In this document: positions 7,154 to 15,252 of the stretch, piece by piece
Position numbering within the stretch: position 1 is the first letter of the stretch
Layout: each line of letters starts with the position of its first letter
NCBI GenBank assembly: GCA_937892735.1
Contig: CALBGL010000074.1
Coordinates: 1-25,310 of the forward strand
Reading direction: 5' to 3'
Source of the DNA: an uncultured Clostridia bacterium
GTDB lineage: Bacteria > Bacillota > Clostridia > Lachnospirales > Bianqueaceae
DNA: 25,310 bases
The notes under the pieces: generated by a model
What the model was told of the DNA's origin: nothing
Seen by the model: the letters and a program-made list of their open reading frames with translations, nothing else
Databases searched by the model: none
Made by a program: the position numbers and the translations under genes

Positions 7154-7969
7154 TTACCCGGCATTTGGATGTAGCCTCTGTGTGCTGCCAGGCTGAATGG
7201 AGAAATGCTCCCTGTTTACTTCTACCCAGAGCTCTATGGCCGTAGGGTTATGACAGAAGCTTCCGTCTGCCGAGAACTGCAGCTGATTCCACGCCTTCAA
7301 ATAATCAACAATCTCGATATTAGTAGCGTACCAGATCTCTTCGTGTCCTCCCATCATACGGCAGAACTCCTCGATCAATTCCCAGTTATCTTGATTGGTA
7401 AACTCATAGCTATGTCCCCATACATACATCATATAGAGATACTGGGTCTTCTGGAGAGCCAGAAAACGCTTTCCATCCTCCAGAAGATTCTGATTGTGAT
7501 GACATGTCGCTTTCCATTCCATAAAATTATCCGGCATGGCAAAATCATGCGTAGAGATTACAGTACGTGCGTATTCAATACCGCACATCCGCATAGCCTC
7601 TTCGATCTCTTTCGTATAGGAGCCATTGGGGTAGGACATGCCCCGCACGGTATATCCAGCGATCGCCTCTAATGCCTTCCGATCTTCCAGTGTCTGCGCA
7701 ATCACCTGGCTTAATGGGCACCGCTCAATGGTCGGATGCGTATATGTATGGCAGGCAATCTCCATTCCCTTATATAATTCCCGAACTTGCGCAAGTGGCA
7801 GACGGCCATGCTGATCATCATACAAACCAGCATTGAGATGAAAAGTTCCTTTGATTCCATTCTGACGGAAAATGGAAACCAACCGTTCATCTTCCGGTTT
7901 TCCGTCATCATAGCTCATGGTCAGCACCTTGTGTCGACCGCCGGGAAAACATTTATAAATTGTATCCAT
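7154..7969 (-). CDS. Polysaccharide deacetylase family protein (NodB fold)
   Basis: A 271-residue carbohydrate esterase 4-like protein. Motif 1 appears as SYDDG (19-23) instead of the usual TFDDG, keeping both Asp residues. Motif 2 is HTYTH (74-78), giving the two metal-binding His residues. Motif 3 is MSYPNGSY. The family removes acetyl groups from N-acetylated sugars of peptidoglycan or other glycans using a divalent metal. There is no signal peptide or membrane anchor, so it appears cytoplasmic, and its target may be a soluble sugar rather than the cell wall. The ATG at 7969 is chosen over an upstream start because GGAGGG lies 9 bases before it. It abuts the vanZ-like stop (TAA-A-ATG) and is the last gene of the operon. 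Confidence 0.87.
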   Translation of the reverse strand: MDTIYKCFPGGRHKVLTMSYDDGKPEDERLVSIFRQNGIKGTFHLNAGLYDDQHGRLPLAQVRELYKGMEIACHTYTHPTIERCPLSQVIAQTLEDRKALEAIAGYTVRGMSYPNGSYTKEIEEAMRMCGIEYARTVISTHDFAMPDNFMEWKATCHHNQNLLEDGKRFLALQKTQYLYMMYVWGHSYEFTNQDNWELIEEFCRMMGGHEEIWYATNIEIVDYLKAWNQLQFSADGSFCHNPTAIELWVEVNREHFSIQPGSTQRLHPNAG

Positions 7970-7970
7970 T

Positions 7971-8432
7971 TTATCGTTCCCTCCGTTTATGTCTCCAAAT
8001 TCGATCCAATCCGACATACAGTAAGGCGCCGCAGAAGGCGCCAAGCGAATCAATTCCCACGTCCATCAGTTTGGGTGTGCGGCCACCGACAAAGCTCTGA
8101 TGCCATTCGTCCAGGCCGGCATATAAGGCGGAGGCGAATACAGCAATCCATACCATTCTCCGTCCTCTTATTCCCCATTGCGCACAGACATTTGCAATGA
8201 GCGCCGCTAAGATCAGATACTCACTGAAATGCGCCAGCTTCCGTAATAAAACATGAAGGATAGAACCCAACTCCGTATGTATAGAAATATGAAACCAAGA
8301 AAGAATCCAGGAAAGCAGCCCCTCACTGAGGCTTCCGGACTGCTCTCCGTTCTGCGCAGAAAACCAGTAGATCACGGACATCCAAACCAGCAATGCGGCG
8401 CAGGAAAAACTTCGTTTACTGTTCTTGCTCAT
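7971..8432 (-). CDS. VanZ family membrane protein
   Basis: A 153-residue integral membrane protein with four hydrophobic stretches. It opens with a basic segment and a first helix, then carries the family signature RKLAHFSEYLILAAL and the C-terminal DEWHQSFVGGRTPKLMDVGID block. VanZ was named for low-level teicoplanin resistance in enterococci; most chromosomal homologues have no known role. The ATG lies 17 bases inside the upstream Mrp-family gene and lacks a strong ribosome binding site, suggesting coupled translation. The deacetylase start follows one base after the stop. Confidence 0.9.
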   Translation of the reverse strand: MSKNSKRSFSCAALLVWMSVIYWFSAQNGEQSGSLSEGLLSWILSWFHISIHTELGSILHVLLRKLAHFSEYLILAALIANVCAQWGIRGRRMVWIAVFASALYAGLDEWHQSFVGGRTPKLMDVGIDSLGAFCGALLYVGLDRIWRHKRRER

Positions 8433-9279
8433 GCAGTTTCAGAACAATGCGATCCGCAGCTTGCTCAAAATACGGGACAAATACTTCTTCAATTTTCCCT
8501 TCATCTGCGGCAGCCGCCAAAGAAGCATCCATGGGGACCTGCTCCAGAACTTCCAGTTCATGCTTTTGGGCCACTTCCTGAACATGGCTTTCTCCAAAAA
8601 CGCGGATCACCTTACCACAATCCGGACAGAGTACATAACTCATATTTTCAATGATGCCCAAGACTGGTATATTCATGGCAGCCGCCATATTTACGGCTTT
8701 CTCGACAATCATGGAAACCAGTTCCTGTGGAGAAGTCACGATGACAACACCGTCCAGGGGAATGGATTGAAATACCGTCAGGGGAACATCGCCGGTTCCT
8801 GGCGGCATATCGATCAGGAGATAATCGATATCGTCCCAGATCACGTCGGTCCAGAATTGCTTGACCGTTCCCGCGATGATAGGACCTCTCCAGATCACGG
8901 GCGCCGTCTCGTCTTCCATCAGAAGATTCAAACTCATCACCTGGATGCCGCTCTTCGAAACGCCGGGAAGCAGTCCCTGTTCACAGGCCAGCGCGTCTTT
9001 GATTCCAAAGGACTTGGGAATAGACGGCCCGGTAATATCCGCGTCCATAATTCCCACCTTATACCCCTTGCGCCGAAGCGTGACCGCAAGCTCAGATGTA
9101 ACCATGGACTTGCCGACGCCTCCCTTGCCGCTGACAACCGCGATGGTCTTCTTGATATGACTCAGCGCATGCGGTTTTTCCAAAAGACTTTTAGGATCCC
9201 TAAAAGCGCAGGATTCTCCGCAGGAGGAACACTCATGCGTGCATCCGTCCGGGACCTGCTGATTTGTTTGATTTTCCAT
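8416..9279 (-). CDS. mrp: Mrp/NBP35-type P-loop ATPase, Fe-S cluster carrier
   Basis: A 287-residue protein of the Mrp/ApbC/NBP35 family, which bind and hand over [4Fe-4S] clusters to apo-enzymes in the cytoplasm. The deviant Walker A GKGGVGKS is at 51-58, followed by the MDADITGPS and IDMPPGTGD motifs. A C-terminal CPDC (about 218-221) bridges a cluster between the two subunits in this family. The N-terminal C13-C17-C20-C24 cluster resembles the extra ferredoxin-like motif of NBP35 and is found in many anaerobe homologues. AGGAGGAG sits 6 bases before the ATG. The gene overlaps the methyltransferase by 47 bases upstream and the vanZ-like gene by 17 downstream. A plausible client is the Fe-S activase encoded nearby, but this is only an inference. 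Confidence 0.92.
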   Translation of the reverse strand: MENQTNQQVPDGCTHECSSCGESCAFRDPKSLLEKPHALSHIKKTIAVVSGKGGVGKSMVTSELAVTLRRKGYKVGIMDADITGPSIPKSFGIKDALACEQGLLPGVSKSGIQVMSLNLLMEDETAPVIWRGPIIAGTVKQFWTDVIWDDIDYLLIDMPPGTGDVPLTVFQSIPLDGVVIVTSPQELVSMIVEKAVNMAAAMNIPVLGIIENMSYVLCPDCGKVIRVFGESHVQEVAQKHELEVLEQVPMDASLAAAADEGKIEEVFVPYFEQAADRIVLKLHEQEQ

Positions 9280-10408
9280 TCCAATCTCCTCCTAAATGAT
9301 TCTTATAATACATATAGAATTGGCATTCCAACATGCCATTATACAACTTTCGACGTTTATCAGCCCGCCGGCCATAGAAGGTCTCGAATTCCTCATGGGA
9401 TGTAATAAAGTAATACGAATGTCCTGGTGCGGACGGCGTCCTTTGCCCAAGGACCTCATAGATTTCTTCCGCCGCCTTTCGATCCATCAGGCGTTCGCCA
9501 TAGGGTGGATTACAGAGCAGGATACAATCATTCTTAGGCAATATCAGGCGTCTGACATCCTGACGTCGAAACTCAATCAGATCTTCTACATGTGCCTTTT
9601 TGGCATTCTCTCGGCTCAGTTCTACGGCTGCTTTATCAATATCAAACCCGCGGGCGTGAAATCCGATATCCTTTCGAATGAGACTACGGGCTTCTTGACG
9701 CTCTTTTTGAAAAACCTCTTCCGGAAAACAGCTCCATTTTTCACAGGCAAAACGTCGCATGAGTCCCGGGCTGATACCGCGTGCTTTCATCGCGGCTTCC
9801 ACAAGCAGCGTACCGGACCCGCACATAGGATCCAGAACTAGGCTGTCCTGACGCACATGCGCCAGATCCACCATGCCGGCCGCTAATGTCTCCCGAAGTG
9901 GCGCCGCTCCCGCGTTTGCCCGATATCCTCTCTTATGCAGACCCGCTCCGCTGGTATCCAGCATGATCATCACTTCGTTTTTCATGATCGAAAACTGAAT
10001 CTGCACCGTGGAACCGCTCTCTTCGAACCAAGAGAGTTTATATCGCTGTGAGAGACGCTCCACAATGGCCTTCTTGATAATCTTCTGGCAGTCTGGAACG
10101 CTGTGCAATGTAGAATTCAGAGACCACCCTTTTACAGGAAAAGCATCCTTCTTATCCAGCCACTGATCCCAGTCGATGGCTCGAACTCCCTGAAAAAGAT
10201 CTTCAAAAGATTCAGCCGTGAACTGTCCCAGAAGGAGCAAAACCCGTTCTCCCATACGGCACCGAATGTTGGCCCGGGCCATTTCCTCAAAATCACCATC
10301 AAAAAACACACGGCCATTTTCCGTGATCACATTTTCAAAGCCAATATAACGAAGTTCGTCCGCTGTAAGGCCCTCCAGGCCAAATAGAGTCGGAATCACA
10401 AATTTCAT
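9233..10408 (-). CDS. THUMP-domain class I SAM-dependent RNA methyltransferase (RlmL N-terminal/YpsC family)
   Basis: A 391-residue protein with an N-terminal ferredoxin-like/THUMP RNA-binding half (about 1-160) and a C-terminal Rossmann methyltransferase. Motif I is DPMCGSGTLLVEAA and the catalytic motif IV is CNPPYGERL, the N-P-P-Y form that methylates exocyclic amines of guanine. The best-known relative is the N-terminal enzyme of E. coli RlmL (m2G2445 in 23S rRNA); B. subtilis YpsC is the usual Bacillota counterpart. The ATG at 10408 overlaps the folA stop as ATGA, with AAGG 8 bases upstream. The GTG nine bases earlier sits too close to the AGGAG. The 3' end runs 47 bases into the Mrp-family gene, encoding a basic tail (GKSNKSAGPGRMHA) beyond the usual fold. 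Confidence 0.9.
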   Translation of the reverse strand: MKFVIPTLFGLEGLTADELRYIGFENVITENGRVFFDGDFEEMARANIRCRMGERVLLLLGQFTAESFEDLFQGVRAIDWDQWLDKKDAFPVKGWSLNSTLHSVPDCQKIIKKAIVERLSQRYKLSWFEESGSTVQIQFSIMKNEVMIMLDTSGAGLHKRGYRANAGAAPLRETLAAGMVDLAHVRQDSLVLDPMCGSGTLLVEAAMKARGISPGLMRRFACEKWSCFPEEVFQKERQEARSLIRKDIGFHARGFDIDKAAVELSRENAKKAHVEDLIEFRRQDVRRLILPKNDCILLCNPPYGERLMDRKAAEEIYEVLGQRTPSAPGHSYYFITSHEEFETFYGRRADKRRKLYNGMLECQFYMYYKNHLGGDWNGKSNKSAGPGRMHA

Positions 10409-10902
10409 GAAAGGCACCTTCTCCTATAAACACCATAATGATACGACGGCGTATCCCCCTGTCCTGGGTGAAATGATTCTTCGATACATTCCCATTCCTC
10501 CGGAGAAAGCACAGGGAAATATGCGTCCGCCGGATAGCTGCCATCTACCTGCGTCAGATAGACTTTCTGCGCATAGGGTAGAGCCGCCTGATAAATCTCC
10601 CCGCCTCCGATGATGAAGACTTCGTCGGAAGAGGCGGCCGCCTCCTTCAGACAAACCTCTAAATCATGCCGGATTCTGACGCGAGGATGCTCCTTATGAA
10701 AAGAAGGATCTCGAGTCAGAATCACATGCATCCTTCCCGGTAGTACCCCCGGCAGCGATTGAAACGTTACTCTTCCCATGATCATGGTATGCCCTTTTGT
10801 GAGTTTTTTGAAGTTTTCCTGATCCGCCGGAAGCCGCCAGGGAATCTGTCCCTTGTATCCGAGTTCACGATTGGCCCCTTGGGCCGCGATCATACTAATC
10901 AT
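10405..10902 (-). CDS. folA: Dihydrofolate reductase
   Basis: A 165-residue cytoplasmic enzyme that reduces dihydrofolate to tetrahydrofolate with NADPH. The N-terminal MIAAQGANRELG, the IPWRLPAD segment with the catalytic acid at D27 (same number as in E. coli), the MGRVTFQSLP motif and the IIGGGEIYQAALP NADPH-binding stretch are all present. It directly follows thyA: its ATG overlaps the thyA stop (TAATG), and a GGAGG inside thyA lies 10 bases upstream. It regenerates the dihydrofolate produced by ThyA. No residue loss is evident, and trimethoprim sensitivity would be expected. Confidence 0.96.
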   Translation of the reverse strand: MISMIAAQGANRELGYKGQIPWRLPADQENFKKLTKGHTMIMGRVTFQSLPGVLPGRMHVILTRDPSFHKEHPRVRIRHDLEVCLKEAAASSDEVFIIGGGEIYQAALPYAQKVYLTQVDGSYPADAYFPVLSPEEWECIEESFHPGQGDTPSYHYGVYRRRCLS

Positions 10903-11693
10903 TATACCGCAACCTCCATCTTGATCTTATCCAGATGCCGATACCCAATCAGTTTGATATCCTGATCGGTAAACTGATAAAAATCCGTAATTTCTGGATT
11001 GATCCAGAGTTTGGGAGCATTAAAGGCTTGATCCCGCCGGCCTAACTGAGTTCGGATTCCCGCTACCTGGTTTTCATAAATATGCGCGTTATTGATGACA
11101 TGCGTAAACAAACCAGGTTGAAATCCTGTCACCTGTGCCAGCAAGTAAACCAACACCGCATACTGGGTTGTATTAAAAGGTACGCCAAGACCCCAGTCTC
11201 CGCTGCGCTGCACCAACATACAGTTGAGACGGCCGTCTGTCACATCCCACATGGTGAGGAAACAGCAAGGATATAGCGATCCTGTATCCAGATAAGGAAT
11301 CTGCCAAAGATTGAGCATCATCCTGCGATCCTGCGGATTGGTCTTCAATTGCTCGATCAGATGGTCCATTTGATGATACTTCTTGACGACCCAGCCATAG
11401 GATGTACCGATCGTACCGTCTTCCATCATCCACTCATCCCAGATATGAACATTCTGCTCCTGAAGACGCCGAACATCATTGGATTGTTCTTTGAAGATCC
11501 AAAGCAGTTCCCGTACAGCCGTTTTGAAGGCCACCTTCTTGGTCGTCAGGATGGGAAATTCTCGGCTCAGATCAAACTGCATGATCTGATGCGGCAGTTT
11601 ATAGGTGGGAATCCCGGTTCGATTCTGATCGAAGTATCCCTGTTCTAAAATGCGCGCGGCAATATCTAGATATTGCTGATCGTATAGACTCAT
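10902..11693 (-). CDS. thyA: Thymidylate synthase (ThyA type)
   Basis: A 263-residue enzyme that methylates dUMP to dTMP with 5,10-methylene-tetrahydrofolate, releasing dihydrofolate. Visible features are QNRTGIPTY near residue 23, the catalytic YPCC segment (C143), the phosphate-binding QRSGD motif (162-166), VPFN (171-174) and NAHIY (202-206). The residue after the catalytic Cys is Cys (C144) instead of the His found in E. coli (PCH). A GGAAGGAG site about 9 bases upstream fixes the ATG. It is the second gene of the operon, 22 bases after the hydrolase and overlapping folA by one base. Confidence 0.96.
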   Translation of the reverse strand: MSLYDQQYLDIAARILEQGYFDQNRTGIPTYKLPHQIMQFDLSREFPILTTKKVAFKTAVRELLWIFKEQSNDVRRLQEQNVHIWDEWMMEDGTIGTSYGWVVKKYHQMDHLIEQLKTNPQDRRMMLNLWQIPYLDTGSLYPCCFLTMWDVTDGRLNCMLVQRSGDWGLGVPFNTTQYAVLVYLLAQVTGFQPGLFTHVINNAHIYENQVAGIRTQLGRRDQAFNAPKLWINPEITDFYQFTDQDIKLIGYRHLDKIKMEVAV

Positions 11694-11715
11694 GGGTCAT
11701 GGCTCCTTCCGTTGT

Positions 11716-12801
11716 TTAAAAATGCTTTTTAGCAAAGGGCAATGTTTTTGCGCCGTTATACTGATGGCCACCAGGCCAGAAATTAGTCTCCAGGCAGTCC
11801 TCTTTGCCATAGACTGCATACATGTTTCGAATCTGCTCTGCGGCTCTTTCCACATTGATGATTCCGCCATGACCGTTAAGACCATCTTCCGTACCGTTTT
11901 CATACAGCATAGGACGCGGAACAATCAGCCCTGCTACATCGCTCAACTCCATGGTTTTGAAGAGATCCGGAACAAAATTGCAGGCACACATATGATTATA
12001 CAGCATGCCGCCCTGGAACTGATGCAGGTATCCTCCGGCATATCCCCAGACAATTCGTTCATCCAATGCCGTGGTATAGATCGTCTGCTCTCCGCCGCCG
12101 GAAAAGCCCATCATGGCAACCTCATTACAATAGGACTGAGATAACATATAATCTACAATCCGCATATGATCCCAGACAAACAGGCCCAAGAGCGTCAAAC
12201 CACAGGCTTCCGCCGCATCCGACAAAGCCGGACAGTCTCTTTCTCCATACTTGGCATCATCATGGATTCTGCGTTCTCCAAATCCCCACATATCGGGAGC
12301 GAAAACCATGTAGCCCTCCTGCGCCATGATTTCGCCATAACAACCACCCCGCTCTTTCATCCGCGCCAGTATTTCCGGAACCGGAGATGTGCCGCAGACG
12401 CTGTCCTTGCCGGGGCCATGCCCGTGTGCGGCCAGAATGCAGGGGTTAGGCGCAGTCATATCCATCGCGTCCGGAATCAGGACATACATAGGCATGTGGA
12501 TTCCAGGCAGTGTCTCCATGAGCCAGTGTTCCCGTGTATACCCTTTGCAGGGAACACGGTCTAAAACCTGGACATCCGGCGCTGGCAGTGAAATCACATG
12601 CATTTCTTCATCCAGGCGCTGCATCCCAAAACGCGCTCCCACTTCACGCAGACGCAGGAGTTCGACGACCTTTCGGCGAATCTTGGCCTGCTTCTTTTCG
12701 AAGACAGAAGGAGAAACCAGATCGGAATCGGTGACTCGAAATTCGTCGCTCCGTTCTTCTAAAATCGATTCAAAAAACTGTACCATTTCTTTGTTTAACA
12801 T
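11716..12801 (-). CDS. Alpha/beta hydrolase (dienelactone hydrolase / acetyl xylan esterase-like)
   Basis: A 361-residue soluble protein with an alpha/beta hydrolase core. The oxyanion segment is AAHGHG (124-129), the nucleophile elbow GFSGGGE carries Ser234, an acidic residue occurs in NGTEDGLNG, and the catalytic His is in PGGHQYNG near the end. It matches large bacterial esterases often filed under acetyl xylan esterase or abhydrolase family 7. The true substrate is unknown, and it has no secretion signal, so an intracellular acylated sugar is plausible. The AGGAGG is 8 bases before the ATG. It is the first gene of the operon and is followed after 22 bases by thyA, an unexpected partner for nucleotide metabolism. 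Confidence 0.85.
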   Translation of the reverse strand: MLNKEMVQFFESILEERSDEFRVTDSDLVSPSVFEKKQAKIRRKVVELLRLREVGARFGMQRLDEEMHVISLPAPDVQVLDRVPCKGYTREHWLMETLPGIHMPMYVLIPDAMDMTAPNPCILAAHGHGPGKDSVCGTSPVPEILARMKERGGCYGEIMAQEGYMVFAPDMWGFGERRIHDDAKYGERDCPALSDAAEACGLTLLGLFVWDHMRIVDYMLSQSYCNEVAMMGFSGGGEQTIYTTALDERIVWGYAGGYLHQFQGGMLYNHMCACNFVPDLFKTMELSDVAGLIVPRPMLYENGTEDGLNGHGGIINVERAAEQIRNMYAVYGKEDCLETNFWPGGHQYNGAKTLPFAKKHF

Positions 12802-12845
12802 GTCTGTGACCTCCTATATAAAGATTGTCGAATCTTTCGCTCTTA

Positions 12846-12874
12846 AGTATACCACGTTCAGAAGGTTTATTCAA
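12846..12874 (-). promoter_or_regulatory. Promoter of the hydrolase-thyA-folA operon
   Basis: On the minus strand, TTGAAT (12869-12874) and TATACT (12846-12851) are 17 bases apart. The 45-base leader has a small 7-bp hairpin (AAAGATT-CGAC-AATCTTT) just before the AGGAGG. It lies back to back with the phosphofructokinase promoter. Confidence 0.7.
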
Positions 12875-12891
12875 TTTTATTTTCAAAAGAT

Positions 12892-12921
12892 CTGGCAAAA
12901 TCCAGAAAAATCCGGTATAAT
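12892..12921 (+). promoter_or_regulatory. Promoter of the phosphofructokinase gene
   Basis: A perfect TATAAT (12916-12921) with CTGGCA as -35 (12892-12897) at 18-base spacing. The -35 is weak (4 of 6 bases). The leader to the ATG at 12955 is about 27 bases and includes AAAGGAGG. Confidence 0.6.
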
Positions 12922-12954
12922 AGGAGTAACAATCATAAAAGGAGGAACGAGAGA

Positions 12955-14028
12955 ATGAAACGAAGAATAGGAATTCTGACAAGCGGCGGAGACTGTCCAG
13001 GACTCAATGCTGCGATTCGTGGCGTAGCCAGAGCCTCTTATGAACTCTTTGACGCGGAATTTGTTGGAATTGCGGATGGCTATAAGGGATTGATCGAAGG
13101 AGATTATCGGGAGATGAGCCGCAGTGAATTCAGCGGAATTCTGACATTAGGAGGGACAATCCTTGGAACGTCCCGTCAGCCCTATCGAAATATGCGCGTG
13201 ATCGAAGATGACAATGTCGATAAAGTGGCAGCTATGAAGGCCAATTATAAGAAGATGGGATTAGATTGTCTTGTGACTTTGGGCGGAAATGGCACGCACA
13301 AGACGGCCAACCTGCTGGCGGAAGAAGGGCTGAATGTGATCGGACTGCCAAAGACGATTGACAATGATATTTGGGGAACCGACGTTACTTTTGGATTTCA
13401 TACAGCCGTCGATATCGCTACGGATGTGGTAGATAGGATTCATACCACGGCGAATAGCCATGGTCGAATCATGGTCATCGAGCTCATGGGAAATAAAGCT
13501 GGTTGGCTGACGCTGTATGCTGGGATTGCCGGGGGAGCCGATATTGTATTACTGCCAGAAATTCCCTATCGGATGGAAACTGTGATTGCTTCCATCGAAC
13601 GCCGTATTGAGCATCATCGCAGCTTTACGATTATCGCGATTGCGGAAGGCGCTTATGATAAAAATTGGGCAGATAAAAAACGCAAAGAACGCGCGCAGCT
13701 CTTGAAGGAAGGAAACTTCCCCTCGGTTTCTTACTATCTGGCGGATCAGATCCAAAGAGAGACCGGACTGGAAACCCGCGTTGTCGTTCCGGGTCATTAT
13801 CAGAGAGGCGGTTCGCCGTCTCCCTATGATCGTGTGCTTTCTACGCAATTCGGTGTTTATGCCGCGCATTTGATCGCGGAAGAAAACTATGGACAGACGG
13901 TAGCGATGAAAGGTGGACAAGTTTCTCACAATTCTTTGAAAGCTGTAGCCGGTAAGACCAAGTTTGTTCCTGTAGATCATCAGATGGTGCAGTGCGGACG
14001 GGATATCGGCATTTCCTTTGGAGAATAA
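12955..14028 (+). CDS. pfkA: 6-phosphofructokinase, group III (mixed-substrate clade)
   Basis: A 357-residue enzyme that phosphorylates fructose 6-phosphate at position 1, the committed step of glycolysis. The N-terminal TSGGDCPGLNAAIR (9-22), catalytic PKTIDND (132-138, with D136), the MVIELMGNKAGWL loop and PGHYQRGGSPSPYDR are all present. The donor-site motif reads GGNGT (110-114): Gly113 occupies the position that favours ATP, whereas pyrophosphate enzymes have Asp. Lys133 is the residue normally linked to pyrophosphate-type enzymes. This Gly/Lys combination marks the group III clade, whose characterised actinobacterial members use ATP. Asn112 replaces the usual Mg-binding Asp. It is monocistronic, with GGAGG 9 bases before the ATG, and divergent from the thyA operon. 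Confidence 0.93.
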   Translation: MKRRIGILTSGGDCPGLNAAIRGVARASYELFDAEFVGIADGYKGLIEGDYREMSRSEFSGILTLGGTILGTSRQPYRNMRVIEDDNVDKVAAMKANYKKMGLDCLVTLGGNGTHKTANLLAEEGLNVIGLPKTIDNDIWGTDVTFGFHTAVDIATDVVDRIHTTANSHGRIMVIELMGNKAGWLTLYAGIAGGADIVLLPEIPYRMETVIASIERRIEHHRSFTIIAIAEGAYDKNWADKKRKERAQLLKEGNFPSVSYYLADQIQRETGLETRVVVPGHYQRGGSPSPYDRVLSTQFGVYAAHLIAEENYGQTVAMKGGQVSHNSLKAVAGKTKFVPVDHQMVQCGRDIGISFGE

Positions 14029-14037
14029 AAGGACTTT

Positions 14038-14060
14038 TCCGTCGTGCGTGACGGATTTAT
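14038..14060 (+). terminator. Weak hairpin after phosphofructokinase
   Basis: TCCGTC (14038-14043) pairs with GACGGA (14050-14055) around a 6-base loop and is followed by TTTAT. It lies 9 bases past the stop codon. The T tract is short, so termination may rely on the longer inverted repeat that follows. Confidence 0.45.
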
Positions 14061-14086
14061 ATCAAAATCGCGAATTGGTTTGAAGC

Positions 14087-14135
14087 ACAACAAATCCGGT
14101 AATATTTCTTCGATATATATTATCGGATTTGTTGT
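14087..14135. repeat. 19-bp inverted repeat between convergent genes
   Basis: The left arm (14087-14105, starting ACAACAAATCCG) and right arm (14117-14135, ending CGGATTTGTTGT) pair at 18 of 19 positions around an 11-base loop. It lies between the ends of the phosphofructokinase and esterase genes. Neither flank has a clear T run, so it is not a textbook terminator; it may still block transcription from both sides or be a short mobile-element remnant. The rest of the 158-base gap shows nothing recognisable. Confidence 0.55.
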
Positions 14136-14186
14136 TATGGTTCAATGAGAAGATAGCCGTTCTCGCCATACATATCAATGCAGTAC

Positions 14187-15227
14187 CTACTGATTCATTT
14201 CGTGACGGGATTCGGATATCCGATTCAAAAACAAAACTGTTTGCTCATAACAGAGGGAGCCTGCGCCGCCATCCCCAATACTGAATTGATATTCATGTCC
14301 TACTTCCCCGTACTCGTTTCTGTCAAAGAAAAGAGAAGTAACATCTCTCCCTTTACTTAACAGATGGTTTGCCAGATCCTTACCCTGCGATTCAAAGGAG
14401 CCACTATTTCCATCGCTGATAAATACCGGCGGGAACTGATCGGTTGTATAATCCTTAATGGTTGTGGTCTTTATCATTTCTCCCTCCTGCCAGTGCTTCT
14501 CTCCCAGCAGAGCCCAGCCAATTCGTGAAGCAAAAAAGTCAATAACCTTATTGCCTGTATTTAACATTTTTGAAACATCATACGGACCACAATATAGTAC
14601 CGCTCCCGATAGCTGCTCAGCCGTGATTGCGGAAGAAACCCCGATTGCTCGTTCATATTCTGGATTTGTGGCAAGCAATACTGCCTGTGCTGCAATGTGA
14701 GCCCCGGCGCTGTCTCCAAATACAATAATATTGTTCAGATCTAAATGGTAAAGGTCTTTCTCATTTTCCAAAGTAGCCAGGCATTCTTCCACCTGGCGAA
14801 CCTGTCCGGGATATTGGATTTCCGGCGCCCATTGGTAATCTACACCAACCACTGCATATCCTTCGTTTGCCAGCATAACTGCATAATTTTCAATACCGTC
14901 TTTTGTTCCGGCGACAAACGCTCCCCCGTGTATCCATACAATCGTCGCCAAATCTTCATCCACATTTTGGGGAAGGTAAATATCGTATGTATTTCTTCCA
15001 TCCTGAGAGGGATAAACAAGGTCTTTATAGATCGTTATGTTGTTTTTGATGTCTTCGTAATTATCCACATTCTGAATTTCTGCCTCATCCCCAAACTGAT
15101 TTCTCAACAGCCATACCACAGGCTGTGGGCTGCAAGTGATATATATCGCTAGACTGCCAAGAAGAACAATCAAAATGCATATAATAATGATAATTATTTT
15201 TATAAAAATTTCCAAACCTTTTCTCAT
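14187..15227 (-). CDS. Membrane-anchored alpha/beta hydrolase (HSL-type esterase)
   Basis: A 346-residue protein with one N-terminal membrane helix (about residues 8-30, rich in Ile) and an extracytoplasmic esterase domain. The hormone-sensitive-lipase signature HGGAF (100-104) and the nucleophile elbow GDSAG (171-175, Ser173) are clear. A His lies in EVGHEYQF near 318, and an acidic partner is probable in the ISDGNSGSFES segment. These enzymes hydrolyse short-chain esters, and the natural substrate is unknown. GGAGG lies 11 bases before the ATG. The gene is visibly richer in A/T than its neighbours (poly-Ile helix encoded by ATA/ATT runs). It begins just past a possible acetyltransferase fragment, consistent with horizontal gain. 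Confidence 0.86.
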   Translation of the reverse strand: MRKGLEIFIKIIIIIICILIVLLGSLAIYITCSPQPVVWLLRNQFGDEAEIQNVDNYEDIKNNITIYKDLVYPSQDGRNTYDIYLPQNVDEDLATIVWIHGGAFVAGTKDGIENYAVMLANEGYAVVGVDYQWAPEIQYPGQVRQVEECLATLENEKDLYHLDLNNIIVFGDSAGAHIAAQAVLLATNPEYERAIGVSSAITAEQLSGAVLYCGPYDVSKMLNTGNKVIDFFASRIGWALLGEKHWQEGEMIKTTTIKDYTTDQFPPVFISDGNSGSFESQGKDLANHLLSKGRDVTSLFFDRNEYGEVGHEYQFSIGDGGAGSLCYEQTVLFLNRISESRHEMNQ

Positions 15228-15252
15228 TGTATTTTAGGCCTCCAAGTTTAAT

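Noticed and set aside
8425..9405. Plus-strand open frame of 326 codons opposite the Mrp-family gene
   Set aside because: It is the mirror of two well-identified genes on the minus strand, with no ribosome binding site and implausible composition.
10409..10417. GTG start for the THUMP methyltransferase
   Set aside because: It lies three bases from the AGGAG, whereas the ATG at 10408 overlaps the folA stop as ATGA with normal spacing.
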